DNA of 16,546 nt from Larix sibirica (lineage: Eukaryota > Streptophyta > Pinopsida > Pinales > Pinaceae), in the NCBI GenBank assembly GCA_004151065.3, contig NWUY0300067771.1, positions 1 through 16,546 on the forward strand, written 5' to 3'. Positions within the stretch are counted from its first letter, which is position 1; every line of letters starts with the position of its first letter. This document shows positions 1-8,979 of this stretch, piece by piece. Made by a program: the position numbers and the translations under genes. The notes under the pieces were generated by a model. It searched no databases. It saw nothing but the letters and a program-made list of their open reading frames with translations, and was not told the origin of the DNA.

Positions 1-426
1 ATGAAACTTGTCTTATTTCTCCATTTTGTGTATTATGTTTCAGTCATGAACATGAAATGTATATGATTTTATTTAGATCTAACATTGTATACGAGATATT
101 TGGATATTGGTTTTGTTTGTTGCTTGTTCAATCCAAACAGGTTTTGCTTGTGGAATTCAAGACATGAGTTGGAAGCTAAACGAACGTTTGGTTTAAAAGT
201 GAGTTATACAAACTCTTTCCCTTCAAATTCATTCAAAATCGTATGAATTGATTAGATTTAGAGATTTAAGGTAACATTTGTTTTATAGTTGTCTTAGGTT
301 AAACTTAGTTTAATCTCAGTTTCATCTAAGAGAACCTCTTCTTATCTGTAGGATGAAAGTTATACCACAAAAAGGAAGTAGGATCTTTCCACATCCTGTC
401 TTTCATGATGATTTAATTACTAGTAT
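1..426. other. Flank of LINE remnant; possible stray exon
   Basis: This is AT-rich sequence with no recognised gene. One stretch (141-198) is bounded by a pyrimidine-containing tract ending in AACAG and by a GTGAGT donor-like site. It is open in one frame and reads roughly CLWNSRHELEAKRTFGLK at its centre. It could be a stray exon or chance. No reverse-transcriptase motif is visible upstream of the RNase H domain that follows. Confidence 0.3.
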
Positions 427-867
427 TTTTATGGGCCAACTACTAATGGTATTTGTGGTGTTGGTTTTCATTTTAAATTAAATTATAATCACTCTTTCCA
501 TATTTGGATGGGTTGTGGTTAGAGGACCAATACACAAGTTGAACTTATTGCTTTGTGGGTACTCCTTTGGTTCTCCAATTTAAAATGTGTTGATCATATC
601 TAGGTTGTTGGTGACTTGAAAGTGATCATGGAATGGGTTGTGAGAAAAATTATGCTTCAGGTTTTAAATTTGGATCACTGACGCATTAGAGTGGTGGACC
701 TGAAAAATAATTTTGCTCATATCAAATTCTCCCATATCTATCGCCAATATAATAATATTGCACACTATCTTTCAAAGAGGGATGTGGGACCTATGGATGG
801 AAAAATGCATTTTGAGGAAGTAGTGGAAAATTCCATTGTAGCCAAAGGAACTCTAGAGTTTTTCTAG
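427..867 (+). pseudogene. RNase H domain of a plant LINE-type retrotransposon (RVT_3-like), decayed
   Basis: An intact version would degrade the RNA strand of an RNA/DNA hybrid during LINE reverse transcription. One frame runs without an indel for about 147 codons and follows the plant RNase H-like pattern: an FYG start (FDG expected), GICGVGF, NTQVELIAL, VVGDLKVIMEW, then FSHIYRQYNNIAHYLSK and a terminal TAG. Three in-frame stops break it (TAG twice, then TGA). The first catalytic Asp is Tyr, and the last (ADxLSK expected) is His. The Glu in VEL and the Asp in GDL remain. The stops are compatible with C-to-T or G-to-A changes in old methylated DNA. The upstream reverse transcriptase is absent from the window, so this is a 3' fragment. 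The family assignment rests on motif order and is fairly secure. Confidence 0.8.
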
Positions 868-1369
868 CATACCAGACCTTTTTTCTGAAGACCGTAGCTC
901 TTTTTTGGAAATTATGTGATCTATTTCAAGCTCTGTAATATTTTTTCTCAGATGGCTATGAAAATATGAGTTTTGTTTTGTTCCAGCTATGCTATCATGG
1001 ACAAGGTAGTATAATAGGAAGTTTGTCTTTGGTGGAATATTTTTGAAGAAAAGATGTAAATGTGAACAAGGTTACCTTTGATTCTACCGTGGATGAATAA
1101 CAAGATATTAATTGTTTTTTTTTCTTATTGAAAAAAAAATTATATTGTAATAATATTTTTAAAACTAGTTTAGTTTCGGAGAAGCATTAACATTTCTAAC
1201 ACATGTCGTTCACATTATATAATTAATTAAGACGAGAATATAATAATAATAATCTAATTTTAAGGTCACTTCTTAGTTAGATTTCAAATTGGTGTTTGGG
1301 ATTCCCTTGTTTGTGAGACAAGGGATGCCCTTCACATCATACAAATCTCTCAATTGGTAGCCAAACAAA
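868..1369. other. Probable LINE 3' flank, A/T runs and a small hairpin
   Basis: No coding signal is seen. A run of nine T, seven other bases and nine A (1115-1139) can fold on itself and may mark the decayed poly(A) end of the LINE fragment just upstream. A perfect 8-bp stem with a 7-base loop (1303-1325, TCCCTTGT/ACAAGGGA) lies further on. Neither has a known role here. Confidence 0.35.
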
Positions 1370-1482
1370 GTGGATATACAATATGATACATAAACATAGC
1401 GGATATACAATATGAGATATAGAAACATACATATTGACAAGGTGGATATACAATACAAAGGATAGACATACACATTGACAAG
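1370..1482. repeat. Three-copy minisatellite, about 41-bp unit
   Basis: Three adjacent units begin GTGGATATACAATA, CGGATATACAATATGA and GTGGATATACAATAC, at 1370, 1400 and 1442. Units two and three are 42 and 41 bp and end in ATTGACAAG; the first is shorter (30 bp). A minus-strand open frame across this stretch reads as a repetitive Tyr/Ile/Leu-rich peptide and is a by-product of the repeat. Confidence 0.7.
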
Positions 1483-3343
1483 ATAATCACAAATTAATAG
1501 AAAGAGAGAATAATTTTAGCCTAGTATCACATGACTCTATATTCTCCTCTTTAGATGCTTCCTTGAACCTACTCATCATTATCCCTATAAAGCTCCATTC
1601 TCCATATAAACAAGAATTGTCCATATTTTCTCCAAGTTTTTGAGTAATTTCAATATTTATTAGAGTTTGAAGATGAAATAATAATATTTTTTGGAGTCAA
1701 CGTATCAATCGCTTGAAAAAACTAAGTTGTCAACATAGGGTGTTATTTTCTTTAATCTATCTCTTAGGATGTACTAGATATGGAAGGAAGAAAATTGATC
1801 ATCAGTGGATGCATGAAAGTGAAAAAGATTTTGACCACCACCTTATGAACTTCCTAATATTTGTTTAATTGTCAGACAACTAGGGGGGAAACTAAGAAGA
1901 GGGTAACATGGAGGCATTTAAATCTAAGTATTCATCCAATTCTCCAATAATTGTAGAGTATTAAACAATGTTATGTGTTCCTTAACTTATGTAGAGGCTA
2001 GTACTAGCAATGAAAGACCCCAATCGCTCTATCAATATCTAAGTGGATGATGAAGGCCCTGTATTTCCTCAACACCCACCTTCAATTTGGATTATTAGCA
2101 TGTACATGGAACAAATTGTTCTAGAATTTTCCTCAAAATGGGTTTGAATGAATGATTTCATTTATGCATGAACCTGTACTTCACTAGCTATATAACACAA
2201 ACATGGAAAAATCCAGAACAATTACAAGGATAGGGAACATTACATTGACTTGACTAACAATGTATTCATGGAAATCCCCAAAATATTGATATAAATACAA
2301 TAATAGTAATGAAATTTAGAATAAAGTGGCTCTCTTGTGAAATATAAGTATGTGTCATTGTAAATCTCCTCCATCATTGTTGGATAGATGTCACTTTGAG
2401 ATATAGAGGATCAAGAATAAATATACTAGATTGTGGAAGAGTTTTAATATCCAAACTAAAATAATTCAAGAGAGTTAAAACCTTTGTATCTTGAGAGTGT
2501 TGATATCCGTACTTAACCAAATTCATGAAATACTCAAGTGCAAGAAAATGATTCCTTTGCTTACCAAGATAAGAATTGAATAAGTAATGAAGCTAATTTA
2601 GGAAGGTAATTTAATGTGAAATATAAGCCCAATGTAATACTTCAATTTTGACCTTTAAATTAATTCATTAAATCATGCACGATTTGTATGATGAGGTTTA
2701 TGTGATGGGTTTCAAGCCAAGTGGGATGAGTTATAATGAACTCGTGTTGCAAATATGTAAAATGCATTGTAAGCATTCCTAGTGTGGAGCCCAAACCAAA
2801 GGCAGGTTTAGTTAATACTTATGATTCCAAGTGGTGGTCCATGATAATGTGAATCATGCAACTATTATATCATGTTAATTTTGGGATGATGTCATTGATA
2901 GTCTCATTGGACTCAAAACTAGTAAATTTGATTTGAAATGAAGCAAAGAATCTTACCAGTAGTTCCCCAATGTCCAAAGGAGGCATCCATGAACATTTTA
3001 GAGTGGTATCAAATCTCATCTTCCAATACTAGGATGTTATGGGGAGATAATGTAAACTATTGGATGGATATCCATTCATGCATGACAACCCACACATTGC
3101 GACTATGCCTTTGGGTGTTTCCATATCAAAGACAGAAGGTACACACTTAAGAATAACACAATGTAACTTTTTCCATATAAAAATGTCTTCTTGTGCTTTT
3201 GACTCAAATATGAGCCTTCCCAATATGATGAAACCCTTGGTTGGGCCATGTTGCTAGATTCTATTCACCACATTCTTTCCAATGAGCCCTTGCATGCCTT
3301 AATTAGACCTATGTATCTCTATGTATGACAAACGGAAGATGGG
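1483..3343. other. Unassigned AT-rich DNA
   Basis: I recognise no gene or mobile-element domain here. Short overlapping open frames on both strands around 2938-3257 show no known motif, have no supporting context and overlap each other, so they are not called. The stretch could be very old repeat sequence. Confidence 0.5.
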
Positions 3344-3392
3344 AATTCAATGATCATTAGGTATTTACCCACTCCATCTCAATCATTGAATT
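3344..3392. repeat. 11-bp perfect inverted repeat
   Basis: AATTCAATGAT (3344-3354) is matched by its exact reverse complement ATCATTGAATT (3382-3392), with 27 bases between. Nothing recognisable adjoins it, and it may be chance in AT-rich DNA. Confidence 0.5.
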
Positions 3393-3661
3393 GGGTTTTG
3401 TGACATCTATCTCACATGCATTGGGGATTCCAAAGTTCCATCAGAATGCATCATAACGCATTTCCATTGCATTTTGTGATATAATGGAAACCCATGCATC
3501 TATCTTGCCTAAGTAGAAGAGTTAATTTTGGACCTTATAAGTGCCACACTATAATTTGAAGCCAAAATCACTTCCACCTATCATTCCAAGGCCACATGTG
3601 AGCATGCCTAGTATGCCACATCATTGGCACCCTATTTTGCAATTTTGGGATTTTTGCATGA
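3393..3661. other. Unassigned stretch before candidate LTR
   Basis: No coding or element motif is recognised. It may belong to the 5' part of the LTR-like region that follows, whose left edge I cannot fix. Confidence 0.3.
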
Positions 3662-3980
3662 TGTTGGAGCATGAACGCCTTGGGTTTTCTACACATAGTT
3701 AGAGTGTATGTGCCTTAGGTTTTCTGCAAGTAGGTTGCTCGTGCACCACTTATAGAGTTTCTTGCACACCGTCCAAGAACTTAGTTTTGTAGTTATTATG
3801 CCACCTTGTTACCAACTTGAAGATGTATATATAAGGGTAGGGAGGGAATATTGGGGTTGCTAGTTGTTATTGCTATTACTAGTATTATAGATATTGCTAT
3901 TGTTTTTAATAAGGAGTAATAAGGAGAATTGCATGTAATGTCTCTCTTCGAATGAAATAGAATGGTTATTTGTTGGTTCC
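3662..3980 (+). mobile_element. Candidate LTR segment with TATA box (Ty3-type, uncertain limits)
   Basis: The segment has the layout of a plant LTR promoter. A TATA box TATATATAA lies at 3826-3834, followed by a GGGTAGGGAGGG purine stretch, AATAAGG-type signals near 3907-3920, and a TCTCTCTTCGAATGA stretch near 3941. It precedes a Ty3-type gag by about 700 bp on the same strand, as a 5' LTR would. Two imperfect direct repeats, GCCTTGGGTTTTCT and GCCTTAGGTTTTCT, lie 35 bp apart at 3677 and 3712. The TG...CA termini are not secure and no second LTR is in the window, so the call rests on context. Confidence 0.35.
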
Positions 3981-4662
3981 CCTTTTACAAATTTTGAGCA
4001 TTATTCTTTTTTAGTAATGTATTTGTTGTATATTATATTTTATGCATTATGAATAATATATGATGGTTTAATGCATGCCTATGATTCATGCTCTAGTTTA
4101 TTCTGTCAGGTAGATCTATCTCCATAACATTCACCAATGTGTTAGGTGAGACCTTATCCTTCCTTGGGTTTTGAAAATGTCAGTACTACTGAACTCTATT
4201 GTTGGCACGTGGGTTGAACCTTGGGTCTAGTGTTTAGTGTCACCAAGTGGTTCTATTGCTATGACATAATGATTTATTGTAGAAAAAAATGTGGACATGT
4301 CATGGAAACCCTTGCAGTGGGAGATCTAGAATGGATGAGAAAGAAATAAGTTGAGTTCACAGAGAGAGAGACTTAAAATTGCATGCAGATCTTAAATGGT
4401 GGAAATATAGGTACATTTATTTAGATAAGCACGTGATTTTATTTGTTGGTTTCCCTTGCTTATTGCATGAATGGATTAAAATATAGGTTGATATTAATAC
4501 TATGCACTATTCTGAAGAACCTATTTTGTGGGATCAAGAAATTGTAGAAAATTTGAAAACCCTAGATTATAAGTAAACCCAAGCTATTGATTTTTGGTTA
4601 CAGAAGAATATATTGTGGAATTCACTATTGATTGCAACACATATTTTAACACTACCGAAAGG
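3981..4662 (+). other. Probable leader between candidate LTR and Ty3 gag
   Basis: No clear open frame is seen. A G-box-like CACGTG lies at 4206-4211, preceded by TTGG. I could not identify a convincing primer-binding site. The last part may hold the frame-broken N terminus of the gag, since recognisable gag sequence begins at 4663. Confidence 0.3.
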
Positions 4663-6221
4663 GAGTTTCGAGTTTGGTTGAGAGGAAGATTGTTGAAGAA
4701 TATACTTTTATGGATCAAAATGTTGTTTGTTGAGAATATGGTTGACATAGATACAACTTGATCCCATGGAGACATAAGCCCTTGCAATGTGGGGTTGAAA
4801 AATGAAGTTGATGAGATGAGAAAATAAAGTGGAATGAAAGATGGGTACAAAGGAATAGAGAAAAACTAGAGCAAAGAGATATGAGAGAAAAAATATGTTG
4901 AGAGAATCATTTTGGAAGGTTTGGATGGACAACTTGAGGAAACAAGAAGGAGACATATTTTGTAGTTGTGATAGGATGAGAAGGAGAAGGGAAGTTTTGA
5001 TGAGGAGTATTGAGTGAGACGCCATGCGTAGGAGGAGAAGGTGTTAGAGGGATGTGCCTAGAAAAGTGAAGGGACCATAGGAAAAGGTAGTGAACATGTT
5101 AGACCTTGGTAGAGAATAAGGTTGAAAGATAAATCAACTAATGAGGTGGAAACTATTTCAAATGAAGATTATGTTCCATGTGAGATAGAAGAGGATATTC
5201 AGAAAGTGAAAATGCTTCAACACTAGCATAATTTATGGCTCAAATATGAATAGAATAAGGATCTAGATTCCATTTGAAATTTGTTGTCCAAAAAAAGGTA
5301 GTACACTCCCCTTTGATACCACCTCTTGCAAGCACTTCATTCAAGGAAGAAGAAAGTTCAGTAGAGACATAGGTGATAAATATAATACAATAAAAAGATA
5401 ACAATGGTACTAATGAACAAAGGATTAGTAATAGAACGAACCTTAAATTTTTCAATGTTAGGAATTACAAAAAGTAGTTTGATAAGAATCTTTATGTCCC
5501 ATGGAATGGGAGAGATGCGATGAATAAAATTAGTTTACCTATGAGGCCATCTACACAATCAACAACATAGCATATGATGCAATCAAGATTGCGTAGCTAG
5601 AGACCTCTTTCATAAATAAGGATTTGTAGTGGTACATGAAGTATACGAGTAATGTAGTAGTAAGACATACTATAACTTTGGATGACATAAGGAAATATTT
5701 GATTAAAGAGTCTAGGAATCCAAAGTCAGAATTACAAAGTAATGTAGATATTGAAGAAATAAAATAGAAGGTTGGTGAGATAGTATGGGATTATGATCAA
5801 GGATTTTAAGTCTTATTGGGAAGGTTAATGTTTTAGATATAAGATGTTCATCATAGAGAGTAGTTTATTGCTAAATTAATTCCCCATGTTAGGTTTCCTC
5901 TTACCCAACTAGAGATTAAGACATAGGAAGAGACATTGGAGATTGCAATGCATTTGAGTCAACAATATTTTTTTTCAAGCCTAAACTATGCTTGGTGCAA
6001 GTACATAATCAATTGGATACCTTCACCAACCAACCATAAAGATGTATTAAGGGTAGGTAGTCCATGAACATATATTGTGTACTTGGTGTAGAACAAAGGG
6101 ACATCATAGGAATGAATGCTTGATACTTGGAAACTACACCAAGATAGGTGCACTAAACTTGTTCCCTGGTGGATAAAAGACTATTTGGTGCAATATGCAC
6201 ATAACCTAGGGGCATAATTAA
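4663..6221 (+). pseudogene. Ty3-type retrotransposon gag with CCHC zinc knuckle, heavily decayed
   Basis: Gag forms the capsid shell and packages element RNA in the cytoplasm. An N-terminal frame (4663-5310) begins EFRVWLRGRLL and later contains NEDYVPCEIEEDIQKVK and LWLKYE. A second frame (5540-5990) carries the core: YEAIYTINNIAYDAIKIA, then WDYDQGF, LLGRL, LIPHVRFPLTQ and EIAMHL. A third frame holds a perfect C-x2-C-x4-H-x4-C knuckle, CTWCRTKGHHRNEC (6078-6119). A second knuckle starting at 6189 has its second Cys replaced by His and a stop before GH. At least ten in-frame stops and two frame changes rule out a product. Many stops fall where Trp, Gln or Arg would be expected. The order matches plant Ty3 gag as I remember it; I could not run a search. 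Confidence 0.75.
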
Positions 6222-6813
6222 TTTTTATGTATGATGTTACAAAATTACTAGACAACCGAAAATTCCCCCTTCTATGAATTCTACAAATCCATGGGCCATG
6301 GTGTTAACAACTCTAGAACACTAGAGTTGATGAAAGAACATACAATAGATGCCTATTGTGTACAATGAAAGAAAGATAATGTATGTAGGGGGTGATGAGG
6401 ATTATTTGGAGGCTACATAGGTTGAGGATGAGGAGGTGTGCCCACCTATTACAATGTTGGGGAGGTAGGACACATTGCGTGGTTCTATTCCAAACCTCAT
6501 GCATTGTGAAGACATTGTTGTAGCACCTAAGAATGAAATGAAATATTGTCCAAATATGATAGCAAAGTGGGAGAAAAACAAAAGTTGAGTGAATGTGATA
6601 CTATAGAGCATAAGAAGGAACACATAGAGACATAGTGAGTCAATGTTGTTACTCAAGGAGGTGCAAGAACTAGCCTATATATAGAGAATTCTCTAGAAGT
6701 AAAAATTAAGAAATATGCTTCCCTTGCTACCCTGGCTTGATGCAGTGGGAAATAAGTGATTCTTGAATGATACTCTGGAATATTTGAACAAGGTGCTTAT
6801 TTGGGAGAAAGAG
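6222..6813 (+). pseudogene. Ty3 gag-protease linker, decayed
   Basis: This continues the Ty3-type element downstream of the knuckles. A frame at about 6379-6585 is acidic (GGDEDYLEAT, then VEDEEVCPP). Another, 6639-6740, begins VNVVTQGGARTS, which matches the start of the protease segment in this Ty3 lineage as I remember it, and ends in TGA. Frames change between the two pieces. Apart from its last few bases, this region is not part of the downstream duplication: copy B begins at sequence matching 6814. Confidence 0.55.
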
Positions 6814-7194
6814 TAGTGCATTACCAAAGAATCAGAACTAGATTTGGAAGATCAAGTAAGTTATTTCTGGAAATGTTGCATTAATATTTTGAATGACCCA
6901 TAGGTTTTTAGGAGGTTGACATAAATGTTGAAGAGATGGATAATAGTATTGGAGGATGATGTGCCTATCCCCTCCCCTAATTGAGAGAGATATTAGACAT
7001 GTTAGAAAGACACAAAAGTTAGTCAAGGAGGTTAAAATGGCTATGGAAATAGGAGGATATGAATCGCAAGATGTGATATAAGATCTTAGATTTGATGCTA
7101 GGAGCTGAGCTAGAGAATAATATGCTCTTTTGATATAGACTTAGTGGAGGCTCTAGAAATTCGGTAGACAAGAGGGTGTGATATATATACAAGG
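6814..7194 (+). pseudogene. Ty3 aspartic protease remnant, copy A, internally deleted
   Basis: Retrotransposon proteases cut the polyprotein. In one frame DQVSYFWKCC and LEDDVPIP precede a frame change into MAMEIGGYESQDVI and then DLRFDA, where the family's catalytic D-x-G-S lies (Gly replaced by Arg). The sequence then jumps at 7100-7101 to GAGCTG. Copy B continues for 426 bp before reaching the same sequence, so most of the protease is missing here. A stop (TAA 7079) lies just before the catalytic site. Confidence 0.65.
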
Positions 7195-7680
7195 AGGTGC
7201 ATGAACATTGACACACCAATGCACTAGATTGGGATTGACTTGGGTGATCTACCAAGATTTGATGCGGAAAAGTTAGTTACAACATTTGTTACATAGATGG
7301 AATCGTATGTACCAAAGAGACATAGGATACAAACCATGAATGCAATAGTAAAAATAACTTATGTGAAATGGTGAGAAACTCATAGAGATAACTTAGCAAA
7401 TTAAGTGTAGGTATTGAATTGCATGATTCTTTGATTCCAACCATCTCATGAGTTGCAAGTGGGGAATATGTATAAAGGTATGGAAGATCAAAATAATCAT
7501 ATTTGGTTATCTTAGATGTGGTGGATTGAGAATCAATACACAAAGCATGAGTGGAATCACAAGTTTATTCAAACCTTGGACATTGTACTAGTAACTAGTA
7601 TATTCAAGAAGATACTAGGAGGCATAATGGACATTGGTATAGAATATATAAACATATTTGCACTACATTCAAATTTACAT
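7195..7680 (+). pseudogene. Second gag-like domain of Ty3 element, copy A
   Basis: One frame reads GIDLGDLPRFDAEKLVTTFV, then ITYVKW-stop-ETHRDN, and later NKHIWLS-type and KHEWNHKFIQTLDIV segments. The pattern of a Pro-x-Phe-Asp start, a central Trp pair and a later EW..FI.TLD block is that of a retrotransposon gag domain placed downstream of the protease. I remember this arrangement from some plant Ty3 polyproteins, where reverse transcriptase follows. Here about seven in-frame stops occur and no reverse transcriptase follows. Confidence 0.6.
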
Positions 7681-8444
7681 TGAAGGGGACCTCACATTGA
7701 CTGGAATTTTAAAGTAGATTAAAACTTCATTTTTAGAGAAGAGGAATGAATATTTATAGGTTGACTATAATGAGTGGTCTACACGCACAAGAGAGAACAA
7801 AAAATATTAAACATGTTGTTGCACTATTGGAAGTTGGATAAAAAAGACCCTATATAAATAAGAGCTCCAAAACTTGAAGATTGATGAAACTATCACATAC
7901 CCACCCACCCTTGTACCACTGTTGAGGTGGTGGGCTAGTCCAATTCTTGACATTATCTAGAACTTATGATTTGATACTAATTTTTCACATACTCGCTCGT
8001 CTAATTTAGTTGTAATCAACATAATTGCATGTAATTGATCGAAAATTACATTTTTGAAGTGGAATTAATATTTCCCATGAAGATTCATCTATTCCCCATA
8101 AAAAATTCAACCATTGTAAAATGTGAAACATGATATATGCTCATACATAAAATAATAACAACTTATACAAGGCAATTACATAAAAACTTGCATACACACT
8201 CATTTCCCATATAAACAATTACATTTCTTCCATGTTTTTGGCCCCTTCTGAGATACCCAAAAAACCATTCGCAACTATGGACATGGATGAAACTTAATTT
8301 ACAAAATAGAGGAATGAGCATGCCCTTTTCATTACTATTAATGGTTGTAACAACATTCTAAATATCCATATACATATTTACTAGACATCCCAAAATTATT
8401 CTTGAGCATTATATCCACTATGTATATAGCCAGAGATTAGTTTA
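7681..8444. other. Unassigned stretch with TATA-like box, copy A
   Basis: No coding frame is recognised. A strong TATA-like motif, TATATAAATA, lies at 7851-7860. A CCCACCCACC ... GGTGGTGGG imperfect inverted pair lies at about 7910-7934. Both recur in copy B. The stretch sits between the Ty3 gag-like domain and the copia LTR, so it may be an LTR or flank of an older element. Its edges cannot be set. Confidence 0.4.
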
Positions 8445-8650
8445 TGTTAGATATCTAATACTTAGGGATTATGGTGTATTGTAATTATTCTTATTATTAT
8501 TGATTTAGAAGTAAAATGGCGAGCCATAGGTGAATAGGAATAGTCACCATTCCTCTTGGAAGATTAAAGCAAAGGTTATATCTCAATGTATTTATATCTG
8601 ACTCATGTTAATAAAATAATTGAAGTTCTAGGTTTATTCAAAGTATGTTA
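8445..8650 (+). mobile_element. Ty1/copia 5' LTR, copy A
   Basis: The LTR begins TGTTAGATATCTAATACTTA, a typical copia-LTR start, and ends about 206 bp later just before a TGGTATC primer-binding site. Inside are a TTATTATTATTG microsatellite and TTATATCTCAATGTATTTATAT, which could supply TATA and polyadenylation signals. The 3' end reads TGTTA rather than the expected TAACA, so the right edge is approximate. The matching 3' LTR is not in the window. Confidence 0.6.
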
Positions 8651-8651
8651 C

Positions 8652-8662
8652 TGGTATCGACG
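8652..8662 (+). other. Primer-binding site for initiator tRNA-Met, copy A
   Basis: TGGTATCGACG begins two bases after the LTR. It matches the first seven bases of the usual plant copia primer-binding site (TGGTATCAGAGC). The position, right after an LTR and before gag, supports it. Confidence 0.55.
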
Positions 8663-8703
8663 ACTTGGTGTTTTCAGATAAATCCATGATCATCATTGGC
8701 TTA

Positions 8704-8751
8704 CTCCATAGCTATCGCGCTCCATATCTATCTCGCTCCATAGCTATCTAT
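8704..8751. repeat. 16-bp tandem repeat, three copies (copy A)
   Basis: The units are CTCCATAGCTATCGCG, CTCCATATCTATCTCG and CTCCATAGCTATCTAT. Copy B of the duplication has only two units here, so the array changed length after the duplication. Confidence 0.75.
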
Positions 8752-8763
8752 TGAACATGTCCC

Positions 8764-8949
8764 TAGGGAGAATTTTGTAGTGCTTGGGGAAAATTTAATA
8801 GTGCTTGAGGTGAATTTGTATTGCCTAGGCGAATTTTGCAGTGACTAGGGTAAGGTGAATTTGTATCTCCTGGTCAAATTTTGCAGTGCCTAGGGTGAAT
8901 TTAATAGTGATTGGGTTGAATTTTCTTTGCGCGGGACGAATTTGAATGG
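8764..8949. repeat. Leader minisatellite, about 20-bp unit, copy A
   Basis: About nine imperfect units follow a pattern like GGTGAATTTNGTAGTGCCTA between the copia primer-binding site and gag. In place of one unit present in copy B, this copy has only GGGTAA. The repeat lies in the untranslated leader of the element. Confidence 0.75.
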
Positions 8950-8979
8950 CATGATTTATAGTTTGGAGTGATTTTGTTT

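Noticed and set aside
2938-3257. Three overlapping open frames on both strands
   Set aside because: They have no family motif, unremarkable length and mutual overlap; best explained as chance.
4584-5025. Two minus-strand open frames of 88 and 105 codons
   Set aside because: They are antisense to the Ty3 gag frame, which carries the recognisable motifs. Their Leu/Ser-rich peptides are what antisense of Lys/Glu-rich gag gives.
5240-7543. Several minus-strand open frames of 62-84 codons
   Set aside because: All overlap plus-strand gag, protease and gag-like remnants and have no motif of their own.
8968-8970. GTG as start of copia gag (and the same at 12107)
   Set aside because: Plant nuclear genes use ATG; the first in-frame ATG is at 8980 (12119 in copy B).
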